Assembly: GCF_002835735.1 (NCBI RefSeq)
Contig: NZ_PISD01000007.1
Coordinates: forward strand, 62,001-126,000
Length of the DNA: 64,000 nt
Reading direction: 5' to 3'
Origin: Cytobacillus horneckiae
Lineage (GTDB): Bacteria > Bacillota > Bacilli > Bacillales > Cytobacillaceae
Under the pieces are notes generated by a model. It was not told where the DNA came from, did not search any database, and saw only the letters and a list, made by a program, of their open reading frames with translations. Of the stretch, positions 18,026 through 29,116 are shown piece by piece (position 1 is the first letter of the stretch; each line of letters starts with the position of its first letter). A program made the translations under genes and the position numbers.

Positions 18026-21000
18026 TTAAAATAAGCTTAGCTGATTTTGGTCTGGAAGAGCTTCCAGACAGCCATGATTATCGAGGTATTCGATAATTGT
18101 TTTAGATACTTTCCCTCGCTGCTGCAAATCTTCCTTCGATAAAAACTCGCCTTCTTCTCTAGCTTTAACAATGTTGAAAGCCGCGTTTGTGCCGAGACCT
18201 GGGATTGAATTAAATGGCGGTATTAAAGAGTTGCCGTCAATGATAAATTCATTGGCGCTAGACTGATATAAATCTACTTTCTTAAATGTATAGCCGCGCT
18301 CATTCATCTCCAACGCTAGTTCCATTACAGTTAATAAGTTTTTCTCTTTTGTTGAAGCATCTAGGCCTTTGCTATTGATTTCATCAATTTTTGCGCGAAT
18401 GGCCTGTGCTCCCTTTACCATAGCGTCAATATCAAAATCCTCTGCACGAACCGTGAAGTAGGCAGCATAATACATGAGCGGGTGATGCACTTTGAAATAG
18501 GCAATCCTGACAGCCATTAATACATACGCCGCCGCATGGGCTTTCGGGAACATATATTTGATCTTTAAGCAGGAATCAATGTACCATTCAGGCACTTCAT
18601 TCTTTCTCATTTCCGCTTCCATTTCCTCAGTCAGCCCTTTACCTTTACGGACCGATTCCATTATCTTAAACGCAAAAGCAGGTTCTAGACCCTGATAAAT
18701 GAGGTAGACCATAATATCATCACGACAGCCAATTACTTCACTCAAGGTACAAATACTGTTATGGATAAGTTCTTGTGCATTTCCAAGCCATACATCCGTT
18801 CCATGCGAGAGTCCGGAAATTTGTACTAGCTCTGAAAAGGTTGTTGGTTTTGTATCCTCAAGCATTTGCCGCACGAAACGGGTACCAAATTCAGGAATCC
18901 CAAAGGTACCTGTTTTACACATGATTTGCTCTTCTGTTACACCAAGAGATTCTGTGCCGCTAAAGATCTTCATTACTTCTGGATCATCTGTCGGAATCGT
19001 TTTTGGATCAATTCCGCTTAAATCTTGAAGCATTCTAATAACAGTTGGATCATCGTGGCCAAGAATATCTAGTTTAAGGACATTATCATGAATAGAATGG
19101 AAATCAAAGTGGGTCGTTTTCCATTCTGAATTTCGGTCATCCGCAGGGAACTGTATCGGTGAAAAATCGTAAATATCCATATAATCTGGAACAACAATAA
19201 TACCGCCTGGATGCTGACCAGTTGTTCGTTTTACACCAGTACACCCTGATGCCAGACGATCAATTTCCGCTCCTCTAATTTGCAGGTTGTTATCCTGCTG
19301 ATATGCTTTCACATAACCATAAGCCGTTTTATCAGCGACCGTACCAATCGTACCGGCACGGTAAACATACTCCTCGCCAAACAGCACCTTTGTATAATTG
19401 TGCGCGCGCGGCTGATATTCACCAGAGAAGTTCAAATCTATATCGGGAACTTTGTCACCTTTAAATCCTAGGAACGTTTCAAACGGTATATCGTGTCCAT
19501 CTTTACGATAGTGCTGTCCACAATTTGGACAGTCCTTATCAGGCAAATCAAAGCCTGATCCGACTGAGCCATCATTAAAGAATTCGGAATGCTTGCAATC
19601 TGGGCATACATAGTGCGGCGGCAATGGGTTCACCTCCGTGATTTCTGTCATAGTCGCAACTAATGACGAACCGACAGACCCCCTTGAGCCTACAAGATAG
19701 CCATCATTTAAAGATTTTTTTACGAGCTTATGTGAGATAAGATAAATAACTGCAAACCCATGGCCAATAATACTCTTTAATTCCTTTTCCAATCTAGCTT
19801 CAACAATTTCTGGAAGATCATCGCCATATATGCTTTTGGCCATATTGTAGCTCATAGAACGCATTTCTTCATCAGCGCCTTCAATTTTCGGCGTATAAAG
19901 ATCGTCCTTAATTGGTTTTATGACATCTATCATATCAGCGATTTTATTAGTATTATCTACGACAATCTGCTTTGCTTTTTCCTTCCCCAGAAAAGAAAAT
20001 GCATCGAGCATTTCATTGGTTGTTCTAAAATGGACATCAGGCAAGTTATGCCGATTGAGCGGATTGGCTCCACCTTGAGAATTGACTAGTATTTTACGGT
20101 GAATTTTATCGGTCGGATTTAAATAATGAACATTTCCCGTAGCTGCTACTGGAATTTCAAGCTTTTCTCCTAATTTAACTAGATTTGAAATAATTTCTTC
20201 TAATGCTTTTTCATCTCTTACAAGTTCAAGCTCCAATAGATGGGCATATACTTCTTTTGGCTGAACTTCAATGTAATCATAGAATGAAGCAATCTCCTCA
20301 ACCTCTTCAGGTGATTTTTGCATCATTCCTTCAAACACTTCCCCTTTATCGCATGCCGATCCAATAAGAAGCCCTTCGCGATGCTTTTGCAATACTGAAC
20401 GCGGGATTCTTGGGACGCGATAAAAATATTCGAGATGTGAAATTGAAACGAGTTTAAACAGATTTTTTAGACCTGCTTCAGTTTGGGCAAGGATGATGCA
20501 ATGAGATGGCCTTGCACGTTGATACGCATTGCCTTGTCCCATATTGTCATTAAACTGGTCATGATATTCAATCCCAGCCTCTCCAGCATCCTTTAACATT
20601 TTCAATAATAAATAGCCTGTCGCTTCAGCATCGTAGATGGCACGGTGATGCTGTGTTAATTCAACATCAAACTTTTTCGCAAGCGTATTGAGACGATGAT
20701 TTTTCATTTGAGGATACAAAAATCTGGCCAATTCCAGTGTATCAATTACTGGATTTGTTGCTTTACCTAAACCAATTTTCTTATAGCCAACATTTAAGAA
20801 CCCCATATCAAAAGATGCATTATGGGCGACAAGAACACTATCTTCTGCCCAATCATAGAACTTCTTTAAAACATCTCCAACCTCAGGTGCATTCTCAACT
20901 AGGTCATCTGTAATGCCTGTCAAGTTTATCGTTGTTGCTGATAATGGATGATGAGGGTTTGCAAATGATTCAAAGCGGTCTATAATTTCACCGTCATAGA

Positions 21001-22348
21001 TTTTGACTGCTGCAAGCTCAATAATCGTATCATAAACAGCTGATAACCCCGTTGTTTCAACATCAAATACAACATAAGTATCTTCTGTTACTTTTCTGTG
21101 TGCATCATTATAAGCAATGGGCACGCCATCATCAATAAGATTCGCCTCTACACCATATAATATTTTTACACCGTTTTTCTTTCCCGCATTGAATGCTTCA
21201 GGAAATGATTGTGCACCGGCATGGTCAGTAATGGCAATCGCCTTATGTCCCCACTTTTTCGCTTGAGCAACAAGTGAACTTACCGGGCTGACGGCATCCA
21301 TCTGGCTCATTGGTGTGTGAAGATGCAGCTCAACTCTTTTCTCATCTTCAGGTGCCGTGTCCTTTCTTCCAATTGGCTTTATTTCATTTAGATCATTGCC
21401 AATCATTACGAGATCACGAACAAAAGTATCGTTTTGAATACTGCCCCGCACTTTAAGCCACATACCTTTATTTACGAGCTGGAAAAGTGCCGCATCCTCT
21501 TTATCCCTTGAAAACATTTTGACTAAAATTGAACTTGTATAGTCGGTAATTTTAAAAGTAAGTAGGGTTCTGCCGCTGCGAAGTTCTTTTGTTTCTGCAA
21601 AGAATACGTATCCTTCAATCGCTACTCTTCGTTCTTCATCAACGATATCTATTAATTTACGATAATCGGCATCGTCTTTAATTGTTAGCCCAACTGTAAG
21701 CGGACCTTGCAGCACAGGAGCATCATTATTTTCAGCTTCAAGCGCCTTCTTCTCCATCTCAATTGCTGCTTGTAATCCTCGTTCATGATCCTCTTTCCGC
21801 TTCGCTTCCAAAAACTTCTCATATTCTTCATTGGAAGCATCTGCAGAAACTTCTGTTTCAACCAATAATGAAGGGAAGCCAAATGCTTGAAAACTATTGG
21901 AAATTAATTCAGTATATTTATTTTTAATTGAACGGCCTTCCATATCATTTCTAACTGATATGATTAATTTATTCCCCTTCACTGTAGGAATTTGTTCATT
22001 TAATAACTTGAGCATTGGGGGAGATATCCCTTGTAGCTCTTTTATGCAATGATGCCAGTAATCTAAAACAAGCTGTTCATCATACTGTTGATCTGCCGCT
22101 GTTATCGTAAACGAGGTTCTGGCGATATGCGAGAACGTTTTTTCAAGCTGTGCAGAAAAACGATGCAGCACATTACATGGTAAAATTCGTTGCAACTTAA
22201 ATATGAAATGCCATTTCTTTTCTTTTTTTTCAATTAACACTTTATCAATTTGTGCCTGTTCGAAATGTTGAACAACTGCATCTTCTGTTAGCTGCAGCTG
22301 CTGGAGCAAGAGCTGGAATCGTTCTTTCTTTCCACTTTCTTCACTCAT
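18026..22348 (-). CDS. polC: DNA polymerase III alpha subunit, PolC type
   Basis: PolC is the replicative polymerase of low-GC Gram-positives. Domain order over 1440 aa: N-terminal domain, OB fold, PHP domain ([17 protein letters not shown], near residue 335) split by a DnaQ-type 3'-5' exonuclease ([14 protein letters not shown], near 420), PHP remainder, a zinc-binding motif (CPDCKH...CPNCGQ), then the polymerase core with the catalytic [10 protein letters not shown], and C-terminal HhH and OB parts. B. subtilis PolC has 1437 aa. The SD GGAGGAGAGAG precedes the ATG. Directly upstream sits the truncated proS. Confidence 0.98.
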   Translation of the reverse strand: MSEESGKKERFQLLLQQLQLTEDAVVQHFEQAQIDKVLIEKKEKKWHFIFKLQRILPCNVLHRFSAQLEKTFSHIARTSFTITAADQQYDEQLVLDYWHHCIKELQGISPPMLKLLNEQIPTVKGNKLIISVRNDMEGRSIKNKYTELISNSFQAFGFPSLLVETEVSADASNEEYEKFLEAKRKEDHERGLQAAIEMEKKALEAENNDAPVLQGPLTVGLTIKDDADYRKLIDIVDEERRVAIEGYVFFAETKELRSGRTLLTFKITDYTSSILVKMFSRDKEDAALFQLVNKGMWLKVRGSIQNDTFVRDLVMIGNDLNEIKPIGRKDTAPEDEKRVELHLHTPMSQMDAVSPVSSLVAQAKKWGHKAIAITDHAGAQSFPEAFNAGKKNGVKILYGVEANLIDDGVPIAYNDAHRKVTEDTYVVFDVETTGLSAVYDTIIELAAVKIYDGEIIDRFESFANPHHPLSATTINLTGITDDLVENAPEVGDVLKKFYDWAEDSVLVAHNASFDMGFLNVGYKKIGLGKATNPVIDTLELARFLYPQMKNHRLNTLAKKFDVELTQHHRAIYDAEATGYLLLKMLKDAGEAGIEYHDQFNDNMGQGNAYQRARPSHCIILAQTEAGLKNLFKLVSISHLEYFYRVPRIPRSVLQKHREGLLIGSACDKGEVFEGMMQKSPEEVEEIASFYDYIEVQPKEVYAHLLELELVRDEKALEEIISNLVKLGEKLEIPVAATGNVHYLNPTDKIHRKILVNSQGGANPLNRHNLPDVHFRTTNEMLDAFSFLGKEKAKQIVVDNTNKIADMIDVIKPIKDDLYTPKIEGADEEMRSMSYNMAKSIYGDDLPEIVEARLEKELKSIIGHGFAVIYLISHKLVKKSLNDGYLVGSRGSVGSSLVATMTEITEVNPLPPHYVCPDCKHSEFFNDGSVGSGFDLPDKDCPNCGQHYRKDGHDIPFETFLGFKGDKVPDIDLNFSGEYQPRAHNYTKVLFGEEYVYRAGTIGTVADKTAYGYVKAYQQDNNLQIRGAEIDRLASGCTGVKRTTGQHPGGIIVVPDYMDIYDFSPIQFPADDRNSEWKTTHFDFHSIHDNVLKLDILGHDDPTVIRMLQDLSGIDPKTIPTDDPEVMKIFSGTESLGVTEEQIMCKTGTFGIPEFGTRFVRQMLEDTKPTTFSELVQISGLSHGTDVWLGNAQELIHNSICTLSEVIGCRDDIMVYLIYQGLEPAFAFKIMESVRKGKGLTEEMEAEMRKNEVPEWYIDSCLKIKYMFPKAHAAAYVLMAVRIAYFKVHHPLMYYAAYFTVRAEDFDIDAMVKGAQAIRAKIDEINSKGLDASTKEKNLLTVMELALEMNERGYTFKKVDLYQSSANEFIIDGNSLIPPFNSIPGLGTNAAFNIVKAREEGEFLSKEDLQQRGKVSKTIIEYLDNHGCLEALPDQNQLSLF

Positions 22349-22377
22349 CTACTCTCTCCTCCTTCAAAAAATTCTTC

Positions 22378-22674
<297 letters not shown>

Positions 22675-22708
22675 TTATAAGCACCCCTAATGATTGTTTT
22701 TCAATATC

Positions 22709-22751
22709 AAGGCTCAGGAGCCGACTTAAGAAAAAGAGAGCCCTGAGCCTT
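22709..22751 (-). other. Hairpin between rasP and proS remnant
   Basis: Perfect 10-bp arms, AAGGCTCAGG/CCTGAGCCTT, enclose a 23-nt loop containing CTCTTTTTCTT. It lies about 35 bp upstream of the proS stub start. No U-run follows on the minus strand and no T-box sequence is present, so its role (weak rasP terminator or leader structure) is open. Confidence 0.5.
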
Positions 22752-22798
22752 ATCATATATTCATTTTATTGAATATAGCGAGTGTACCGTTATGCCTT

Positions 22799-24064
22799 TT
22801 ACAGGAAGAATCTTTGAATATCATTCCAAGTAACTACGAGCATAAGCAGCATTAACAGCGCAAATCCTATAAAGTGAACCATTCCTTCCTTTTGACGGTC
22901 AATCGGTTTCCCTCTAATTCCTTCAATCGCAAAGAACATGAGTCTGCCGCCATCTAGCGCAGGAATTGGTAAAAGGTTCATAATTCCAAGGTTAATGCTG
23001 AGAACGCCCGCCCATTTCATTAAGTAAAATATACCTGATTGAGCAACTGTGTCAACAGAAACATATATTCCTACCGGTCCTGAAAGTGCATCAATGGTAA
23101 ATTGACCAGACAGAAGCTTACCGAGAATAATAAATATTTCTTTAGTCCAAAGATAAGTCTCTTCAGCACCATACACAACTGCCTTAAGTGGATTTTTCTC
23201 CATTGGACTATAAACACCTATGACACCAATATTTTCTCCATCTTCCACCTCTTGAACTTTAGGCGTGACAGGAATTGATAATTCCTCTCCGTTCCGTTCA
23301 ATTTGAAAATCAAGTTCATTTTCAGGATTTTGGCGGATAATTTCAACTACATCCTGCCAGCTCGATATTTCTGCGCCTTCGACACTATGGACGATATCCC
23401 CTTCTTTTAATCCCGCATGAATGGCCGCACCATCCTCAGTTAACTGACCTAACTCAGGTTCATTTGAAGGCATCCCTTGTAAAATCGCAATGATGACAAA
23501 TACAACGAAAGCGAGAACAAAGTTCATCATCGGACCTGCAAAGATGGCCATTGTTCTTTGCCATAATGTTTTGGAAGCAAATTGGCGGTCATACGGTGCA
23601 ATGAGCGTCTCTGCCCCATCCTCAACAAGCACTGCACGACGATTAACAGGGAAGGTTTCAAGGCGATCCTCTTCCTCGCCTTCCACATAACCTTTGATGA
23701 CGAGTTCATGCTCAATATCCGCATACTCGACTTCAACAATTCGTGCATTTGGGTGCTTATCCTTATTATTTAAAATAATTTTCTCTACTTCATTATTGCT
23801 GTTTAAAATCAGACCAATTCGATAACCCGGTTTAATTTCAACCATCTCAGGGTCTTCTCCAGCCATTCTTACATAACCGCCGATAGGTAATAACCGGATA
23901 GTATATAGAGTATCATTCTTCGTAAAAGAAAATACTTTTGGGCCCATGCCAATGGCAAACTCTCGGCATAATATTCCTGCTCTTTTAGCAAAGATTAAAT
24001 GTCCTAATTCATGAAAAAAAACAAGTGCCCCAAAAATAATTATAAAGGCTATAACTGTACTCAA
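22799..24064 (-). CDS. rasP: Site-2 protease RasP
   Basis: RasP is the intramembrane zinc metalloprotease that cleaves anti-sigma factors (RsiW) and FtsL in B. subtilis. HELGH lies at residues 18-22 in the first membrane segment; a central PDZ domain (EDGAAIHAGLKEGDIVHSVEG) is followed by the C-terminal MNLLPIPALDGGRL, which provides the third ligand region. The 421 aa are standard. The start is TTG 24064 with AAAGGTGG 7 nt upstream. It follows dxr after a 254-bp gap filled mostly by repeat copy B. Confidence 0.96.
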   Translation of the reverse strand: MSTVIAFIIIFGALVFFHELGHLIFAKRAGILCREFAIGMGPKVFSFTKNDTLYTIRLLPIGGYVRMAGEDPEMVEIKPGYRIGLILNSNNEVEKIILNNKDKHPNARIVEVEYADIEHELVIKGYVEGEEEDRLETFPVNRRAVLVEDGAETLIAPYDRQFASKTLWQRTMAIFAGPMMNFVLAFVVFVIIAILQGMPSNEPELGQLTEDGAAIHAGLKEGDIVHSVEGAEISSWQDVVEIIRQNPENELDFQIERNGEELSIPVTPKVQEVEDGENIGVIGVYSPMEKNPLKAVVYGAEETYLWTKEIFIILGKLLSGQFTIDALSGPVGIYVSVDTVAQSGIFYLMKWAGVLSINLGIMNLLPIPALDGGRLMFFAIEGIRGKPIDRQKEGMVHFIGFALLMLLMLVVTWNDIQRFFL

Positions 24065-24093
24065 GATTTAACCACCTTTTTTCAGGTTTAATA

Positions 24094-24242
24094 AGAAAAG
24101 CGCAAGCATAGGCGATAAGAGGAGGTATGCGCTGGCGCTTGACATTTTTTCTAACTATAAAATTTTATACTTTCTTTGCCTTTTAGGAGAACTTGGTATT
24201 TGCTCGCCCCTAGCGGCAAATTTCCAAGTTTTATTTATGCGA
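24094..24242. repeat. Dispersed structured repeat, copy B
   Basis: Module 1 (24094-24145) is a short version of the repeat: AGAAAAGCGCAAGCAT at the left, ATGCGCTGGCGCTTGACAT at the right, forming a hairpin with AAGCGC/GCGCTT and GCAT/ATGC. Module 2 (24146-24242) contains TTTCTAACT, TTTATACTTTCTTTGCC and a hairpin AACTTGG...CCAAGTT with inner ATTTGC/GCAAAT. Module 2 is also present in copy C. The repeat occupies most of the dxr-rasP gap. Confidence 0.72.
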
Positions 24243-24318
24243 TAATAAGATTCTACTTCTTAATGTACAATTTAATTTAACTTTAACTTCCAAATCTGCT
24301 GAATAAAAAATCCTGATG

Positions 24319-25461
24319 CTATAGGAGTGAGTTAATATACTTTCTTGTTTCCTCATCAATTGCCTGTATATCTGATAATTCAGGATGCTTAATGGTTTGA
24401 TGTCTTTCCAAGGCACTTTCTATTAAATCTTCAATCTTTAAAAAGGAGATTTTCCCTTCTAGGAATGCCGCCACCGCTGCTTCATTCGCTGCATTTAAAA
24501 CTGCCGGCATAGAGCCTCCTGCTTTACCTGCTTCATAAGCAAATTTCAGGCAACGGAATCTCTCGAAATCCATTTCTTTAAAATGAAGCTTGCCTATCTG
24601 TGCTAGATTTAAACGATTAGCAGACGGGAGAGGCAGCCTGTCCGGATAAGTTAACGCATATTGAATTGGAACTCTCATATCCGGTGTACCTAACTGAGCA
24701 ATGACACTGCTATCATGGAATTCCACCATTGAATGAATAATACTTTCATTATGTAGAAGAACATCAATTTTTTCATACGGCAATGAGAAAAGCCAATGCG
24801 CCTCTATTACTTCTAACCCTTTGTTCATCATCGATGCAGAATCAATCGTTATTTTTGCTCCCATCGACCAGTTTGGATGATTCAACGCTTCCGCAACTGT
24901 TACGTTTTCTAAATCAGCTCTTGACTGATCCCTAAAGCTGCCACCGGAAGCAGTCAATATGAGCCGGTCAATATTTTTTTCTTTCTCACCTTGTAGTGCT
25001 TGAAAGATAGCAGAATGCTCACTATCAACAGGCAATAACTGCACATTATTTTCCTTTGCAGCATCCATGACAAGATGTCCTGCTGTAACTAGTGTCTCTT
25101 TATTCGCAATTGCTATCGTTTTCTTGTCTTCAATCGCTTGAAGAGTCGGCTCTAATCCTACACGGCCAAGTACAGCATTTACAACAATGTCTGAGCGATG
25201 ATAGACCGCTACTTCAGTCAGGCCAAGTTGTCCATATGTAAATGATATGCCTGGAAATTCAGCTTTAAGCATATCTGCTGAACTTTTTTCACCAACTGAG
25301 ACTAGCTCAGGCTGAAAATCAATAATTATTTTTCGCGCCAAATCAATATTTCTTCCAACTGAAAAGGCAGCTAACTTAAATTCCTCTGGGTGCTCTTTAA
25401 TAACATCTAAAGTTTGCGTCCCGATGGAACCTGATGCGCCCAATAAGCTTATATATTTCAT
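24319..25461 (-). CDS. dxr: 1-deoxy-D-xylulose-5-phosphate reductoisomerase
   Basis: Dxr commits carbon to the MEP isoprenoid pathway, converting DXP to MEP with NADPH. The NADPH motif [13 protein letters not shown] is at the N-terminus, followed by [13 protein letters not shown], the metal/substrate region with [18 protein letters not shown], and a C-terminal helical domain. ATG 25461 (MKYISLLG, 380 aa) is preferred because GAGGAG lies 9 nt upstream; the ATG at 25470 abuts the SD. It sits in the uppS-cdsA-dxr-rasP cluster, linking isoprenoid supply to undecaprenyl phosphate and phospholipid synthesis. Confidence 0.96.
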   Translation of the reverse strand: MKYISLLGASGSIGTQTLDVIKEHPEEFKLAAFSVGRNIDLARKIIIDFQPELVSVGEKSSADMLKAEFPGISFTYGQLGLTEVAVYHRSDIVVNAVLGRVGLEPTLQAIEDKKTIAIANKETLVTAGHLVMDAAKENNVQLLPVDSEHSAIFQALQGEKEKNIDRLILTASGGSFRDQSRADLENVTVAEALNHPNWSMGAKITIDSASMMNKGLEVIEAHWLFSLPYEKIDVLLHNESIIHSMVEFHDSSVIAQLGTPDMRVPIQYALTYPDRLPLPSANRLNLAQIGKLHFKEMDFERFRCLKFAYEAGKAGGSMPAVLNAANEAAVAAFLEGKISFLKIEDLIESALERHQTIKHPELSDIQAIDEETRKYINSLL

Positions 25462-25537
25462 ATTATTCATCTCCTCAAAATCACAACACCACTAATTTAA
25501 AAATTCAAGCGAATCGCGTTGAACCTTTCATTTTGCA

Positions 25538-26335
25538 TCAAACAAACTGTAATAAATGCAGCAGCGGCCAAACAAACAGCAAACTGTCAAACCGATCTAA
25601 AACACCGCCATGTCCAGGAAGAAGCTTCCCTGAATCCTTGACACCATAATGGCGTTTGAACGCAGATTCTGCTAAATCACCAATTTGTCCGAAAACAGAT
25701 AGTACTATCGTAATGAGCGTAATTTGAAGAATAGATTCACCCAAGTCTGTTAGTAATCCAAACAAAATAGCAACAACTATAGCACAAACGACACCGCCTA
25801 TGCTGCCTTCAACCGTTTTATTCGGGCTAATTTCCGGCCATAGCTTTCTTTTGCCAAGCGACTTGCCAACGAAGTATGCCCCTGAGTCTGTAGCCCAAAT
25901 AATAAATAATGAATAAAAAATTAAAGTAAGTCCATTTTCAGCATCTCTTGTTTCGTAAAAATAATGAAAGCCCAGCCCTATATATATAATGGAAAGGAGC
26001 ATAAAAGCGATATCATCATATGTAAAGCGATTTTTCGATACGACCGAATATGTAAGTAATAAGAGAACTCCGACAAGTAATATGTCTGTCTTGTCCATCT
26101 CTAGACTGCTAAAAATATTCTCATATTGCTCCACCGGCATAATTAACAGCCATAATATTAATAGTGAAAGAATGCCGGGAATTGAAAAAATATTCATTTT
26201 TTTCATTCTCAATAATTCATACAGTGCAACTGTGCCTAAAAAATAAGCAAGGAGCATAAGAGGCCACCCGCCAAATATAACTAGCGGGAGCAGTACGGCT
26301 ACAAAAATAATCGCTGTAATAATTCTCTGTTTCAT
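25538..26335 (-). CDS. cdsA: Phosphatidate cytidylyltransferase
   Basis: CdsA makes CDP-diacylglycerol from phosphatidate and CTP for phospholipid synthesis at the membrane. The 265-aa protein is mostly membrane segments, with the conserved DSGAYFVGKSLGKRKLWPEI and the C-terminal CDS signature KDSGKLLPGHGGVLDRFDS. It lies 18 bp after uppS and 76 bp before dxr, in one operon. Confidence 0.97.
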   Translation of the reverse strand: MKQRIITAIIFVAVLLPLVIFGGWPLMLLAYFLGTVALYELLRMKKMNIFSIPGILSLLILWLLIMPVEQYENIFSSLEMDKTDILLVGVLLLLTYSVVSKNRFTYDDIAFMLLSIIYIGLGFHYFYETRDAENGLTLIFYSLFIIWATDSGAYFVGKSLGKRKLWPEISPNKTVEGSIGGVVCAIVVAILFGLLTDLGESILQITLITIVLSVFGQIGDLAESAFKRHYGVKDSGKLLPGHGGVLDRFDSLLFVWPLLHLLQFV

Positions 26336-26353
26336 TCTAGTTCAACACCTTTA

Positions 26354-27130
26354 TTAAACTCCTCCAAAACGTCGTTGACGCTTTTGGAATACTTCTACTG
26401 CCTCGACAAAATGCTCCTCGTTAAAATCAGGCCATAATACATCTGTAAACCAAAATTCAGAATATGCAAGCTGCCACAGCATAAAATTACTTAATCTAAT
26501 TTCGCCACTTGTTCTTATAAGAAGGTCTGGATCATTCATTCCATTCGTCATTAAATAGGAGGAGAAGACCTCTTCAGTTAATTGTTCTTCATCTATTATA
26601 CCACTCTTGCTGTCTGTTAAGACATGCTTAACAGCTTCAAGAATTTCCGCACGGCTGCCATAATTCATTGCAAAGTTTAGAACTAATCCATCGTTCTCTT
26701 TCGTTGCATCTATCGCTTTTTCAATTGCCGTTAAAGTAAATTTAGGTAATATTTCTTTATTCCCCATCATCCTTACTTGCACGTTTTCTTCAATTAATTC
26801 CGGCAAGAAAGTACCTAGAAACTCTTCAGGCAGTTTCATTAAAAAATCCACTTCCAATTTTGGTCTTTTCCAATTCTCAGTTGAAAAAGCGTACAATGTT
26901 AGTGTCTTTACGCCAAGTTTATTTGCAAATCTTGTTACTCTTCTTACAACCTTCATCCCTTCGTGGTGCCCTGCAACCCTCGGCAATGAGCGTTTACTAG
27001 CCCATCTGCCATTCCCATCCATTATGATAGCAACATGCGCAGGTATCGGCTGCTGCTTGAGTTTTTCGATTGTGTCTTGGAGATTGGAAGATTCGCTGTT
27101 ATTCTTCCAAAGCTTCATTTTATCAAACAT
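26354..27130 (-). CDS. uppS: Undecaprenyl diphosphate synthase
   Basis: UppS condenses isopentenyl units onto farnesyl diphosphate to give the C55 carrier for peptidoglycan and teichoic acids. The catalytic Asp is in IIMDGNGRWA (residue ~38) and RVAGHHEGMKVVRR follows; RTSGEIRLSNFMLWQLAYSE is also intact. The 258 aa are typical. AAGGAG is 8 nt before the ATG. It heads the uppS-cdsA-dxr-rasP unit, with a good SigA promoter about 150 bp upstream. Confidence 0.97.
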   Translation of the reverse strand: MFDKMKLWKNNSESSNLQDTIEKLKQQPIPAHVAIIMDGNGRWASKRSLPRVAGHHEGMKVVRRVTRFANKLGVKTLTLYAFSTENWKRPKLEVDFLMKLPEEFLGTFLPELIEENVQVRMMGNKEILPKFTLTAIEKAIDATKENDGLVLNFAMNYGSRAEILEAVKHVLTDSKSGIIDEEQLTEEVFSSYLMTNGMNDPDLLIRTSGEIRLSNFMLWQLAYSEFWFTDVLWPDFNEEHFVEAVEVFQKRQRRFGGV

Positions 27131-27275
27131 TTGTATACTCCTTTAAATAGGCTGCATTTATTCCTCTTTACGTATTTTTAATAAGGAGGCGTGTTGAAGC
27201 ATGCCCGTCAACTATTAATGAACATAATTTCCATAAGTTCATTAAAAACAGTGTGATTCTAATCAGTTACTTTTC

Positions 27276-27304
27276 ATTATAGGTAGAAAAAGCCAATCTA
27301 TCAA
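27276..27304 (-). promoter_or_regulatory. SigA promoter of uppS-cdsA-dxr-rasP
   Basis: TTGATA (27304-27299), a 17-nt spacer and a perfect TATAAT (27281-27276). It lies in the 558-bp frr-uppS gap, about 145 bp before uppS. The upstream part of the gap (27305-27647) is AT-rich with no ORF; a weaker extended -10 (TGGTATGAT near 27452-27460) lacks a -35. Confidence 0.75.
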
Positions 27305-27647
27305 TAACTTTCCGTAAGCAAACGCTTAGCACCCATTCTCTAACTACTTTAAGCTGGATAGAAATTTTCCCAGTATATTAAACGATGATTGTTCAAAATC
27401 GCTTATTAATAAATTTCCCCTGCCTTTTTTAACTATTTTTCGCATGATAATATCATACCAAAAAAACAATGTGATAGCTTCAAAAAACATTTAAGTTAGT
27501 GATTAAAATTAGCTTTAACATCATTTTCACCTATAATAAAAGATTTCATATCAAAATGTCATGATTTATTAATAAAATGTTTTGCATGAAGAAAAAAGAA
27601 TATAAAAGAATCATTCCATGCCGCTTCTTTACTGTCCCATATTGTAA

Positions 27648-27677
27648 AAAAACCCCCTATGTGTATAGAGGGTTTTT
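27648..27677 (-). terminator. Terminator after frr
   Basis: A 13-bp stem, AAAAACCCYCTAT paired with its complement (one G-T pair in RNA), with a 4-nt loop runs into TTTTTTTAC on the minus strand. It lies 11 bp after the frr stop. Confidence 0.9.
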
Positions 27678-27688
27678 AAATATCAAAC

Positions 27689-28246
27689 TCACACTTCAAG
27701 AATTTCTTTTTCTTTATCTTTTGTAATGCTATCAATTTTTGAAATATATTCATCTGTTGTTTTTTGGATATCATCGGAATATCCACGCAAGTCATCTTCG
27801 GTAATTTCGCCATTCTTTTCAAGCTTTTTCAAATCATCGTTACCATCACGACGAATGTTACGAACAGCAACTTTTGCTTCTTCTGATTCTTTTTTCACAA
27901 CTTTAACAAGTTCCTTACGGCGCTCTTCAGTTAGTTGCGGAATCGATAAACGGATTAGGTTACCATCACTTGTTGGTGTTAAACCGATATCAGATTTCAG
28001 AATCGCTTTTTCAATATCTGCTAAAACAGTCTTATCATATGGTTGAATAACAAGTAAACGCGCTTCAGGAACAGATACACCAGCAAGCTGATTAATCGGT
28101 GTCGGTGCTCCATAGTAATCTACTGTGATTCTATCTAATAGTGATGCATTTGCTTTTCCAGCACGAATGCTTGCTAATTCGCGAGTATAAGCTTGAATTG
28201 CTTTAGTCATTCTTTCCTTTACGTTTGCAATGATCGTTTGTGGCAT
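27689..28246 (-). CDS. frr: Ribosome recycling factor
   Basis: RRF splits post-termination ribosomes together with EF-G. The 185-aa protein contains the family signatures [36 protein letters not shown] and [18 protein letters not shown]. Its ATG overlaps the pyrH stop by one nucleotide (TAATG), so translation is probably coupled. A strong terminator follows. Confidence 0.98.
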   Translation of the reverse strand: MPQTIIANVKERMTKAIQAYTRELASIRAGKANASLLDRITVDYYGAPTPINQLAGVSVPEARLLVIQPYDKTVLADIEKAILKSDIGLTPTSDGNLIRLSIPQLTEERRKELVKVVKKESEEAKVAVRNIRRDGNDDLKKLEKNGEITEDDLRGYSDDIQKTTDEYISKIDSITKDKEKEILEV

Positions 28247-28971
28247 TAGTTTTTCCCCCTTACGATTGTTCCGATTGGCTCGCCCAATACAGCGCGGTTA
28301 ATATTTCCCTGCTCCATAATAGAGAAGACAATTAGTGGTATATTATTATCCATACATAAAGAAGATGCAGTTGAATCCATTACTTGCAGACCCTCTTTTA
28401 TCACATCTAAGTAAGATAATTCATCATATTTAACAGCATTTTTATCGATACGCGGATCAGCTGAATACACGCCATCTACGTTATTTTTAGCCATTAATAT
28501 AACTTCTGCTTCAATTTCAGCTGCACGCAATGCAGCAGTAGTATCAGTTGAGAAATATGGATTTCCAGTGCCAGCCGCGAAGATTACCACTCGTTTTTTC
28601 TCGAGATGGCGTATCGCTTTTCTTCGAATATACGGTTCTGCAACCTGTCTCATTTCTATTGATGTTTGTACTCTCGTTTCAATGCCAAGCTGCTCAAGGC
28701 TGTCTTGCAGGGCCAAGGAATTCATAACAGTCGCAAGCATCCCCATATAATCTGCGTTTGCTCGGTCCATCCCCATCTCTTCTCCAATTTTACCACGCCA
28801 AATATTGCCTCCGCCAACTACAACAGCAACTTCAACGTCGAGTTCAGCTAAATCTTTCACTTGATTAGCAACTGATTTAATGACTGATGGGTTAATACCA
28901 AATCCTTGCTCTCCTGCTAAAGCCTCACCACTTAATTTTAAGACAACTCTTTTATATTTAGGGCTGCTCAT
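28246..28971 (-). CDS. pyrH: UMP kinase
   Basis: PyrH phosphorylates UMP to UDP; in bacteria it is a hexameric amino-acid-kinase-fold enzyme activated by GTP. It has [14 protein letters not shown] near the N-terminus, [10 protein letters not shown], and the C-terminal [14 protein letters not shown] chose ATG 28971 ([13 protein letters not shown], 241 aa), with GGAGG 5-6 nt upstream; 35 additional upstream codons to 29076 would run through the leader hairpin at 28995-29035 and are not expected. It is coupled to frr. Confidence 0.97.
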   Translation of the reverse strand: MSSPKYKRVVLKLSGEALAGEQGFGINPSVIKSVANQVKDLAELDVEVAVVVGGGNIWRGKIGEEMGMDRANADYMGMLATVMNSLALQDSLEQLGIETRVQTSIEMRQVAEPYIRRKAIRHLEKKRVVIFAAGTGNPYFSTDTTAALRAAEIEAEVILMAKNNVDGVYSADPRIDKNAVKYDELSYLDVIKEGLQVMDSTASSLCMDNNIPLIVFSIMEQGNINRAVLGEPIGTIVRGKN

Positions 28972-28994
28972 AAGAACCTCCAAAAGTAAGATAA

Positions 28995-29035
28995 AAGCTG
29001 TCAGCATACCTATAAACTGGATATGCTGAAAGCTT
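28995..29035 (-). promoter_or_regulatory. Hairpin in pyrH leader, attenuator candidate
   Basis: A near-perfect 13-bp stem (AAGCT and TCAGCATA paired with TATGCTGA and AGCTT, one mismatch) with a 13-nt loop, running into TTTTATCTTACTTTT on the minus strand, 24 nt before the pyrH start. It is separate from the tsf terminator 31 bp further upstream and would be a second terminator-like structure in the same 145-bp gap. Confidence 0.5.
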
Positions 29036-29066
29036 ATTTTACTATATTTCGATTTTTTCTTGAAAA

Positions 29067-29089
29067 CAGGGAACACACTGTGTTCCCTG
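29067..29089 (-). terminator. Terminator after tsf
   Basis: A perfect 10-bp stem, CAGGGAACAC/GTGTTCCCTG, with a 3-nt loop, followed by TTTTC and later AAAAAATC on the minus strand. The U-tract is short, so read-through into pyrH is likely. Confidence 0.72.
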
Positions 29090-29116
29090 AAGGATAATCT
29101 ATTTAGCTAAGATAAA

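Noticed and set aside
22675-22798. T-box leader ahead of the proS stub
   Set aside because: The gap is only about 120 nt, and the AGGGTGGNACCGCG antiterminator core is absent.
28972-29076. 35 extra N-terminal codons for PyrH
   Set aside because: They pass through the leader hairpin, lack an SD and have no counterpart in UMP kinases; the ATG at 28971 has GGAGG.
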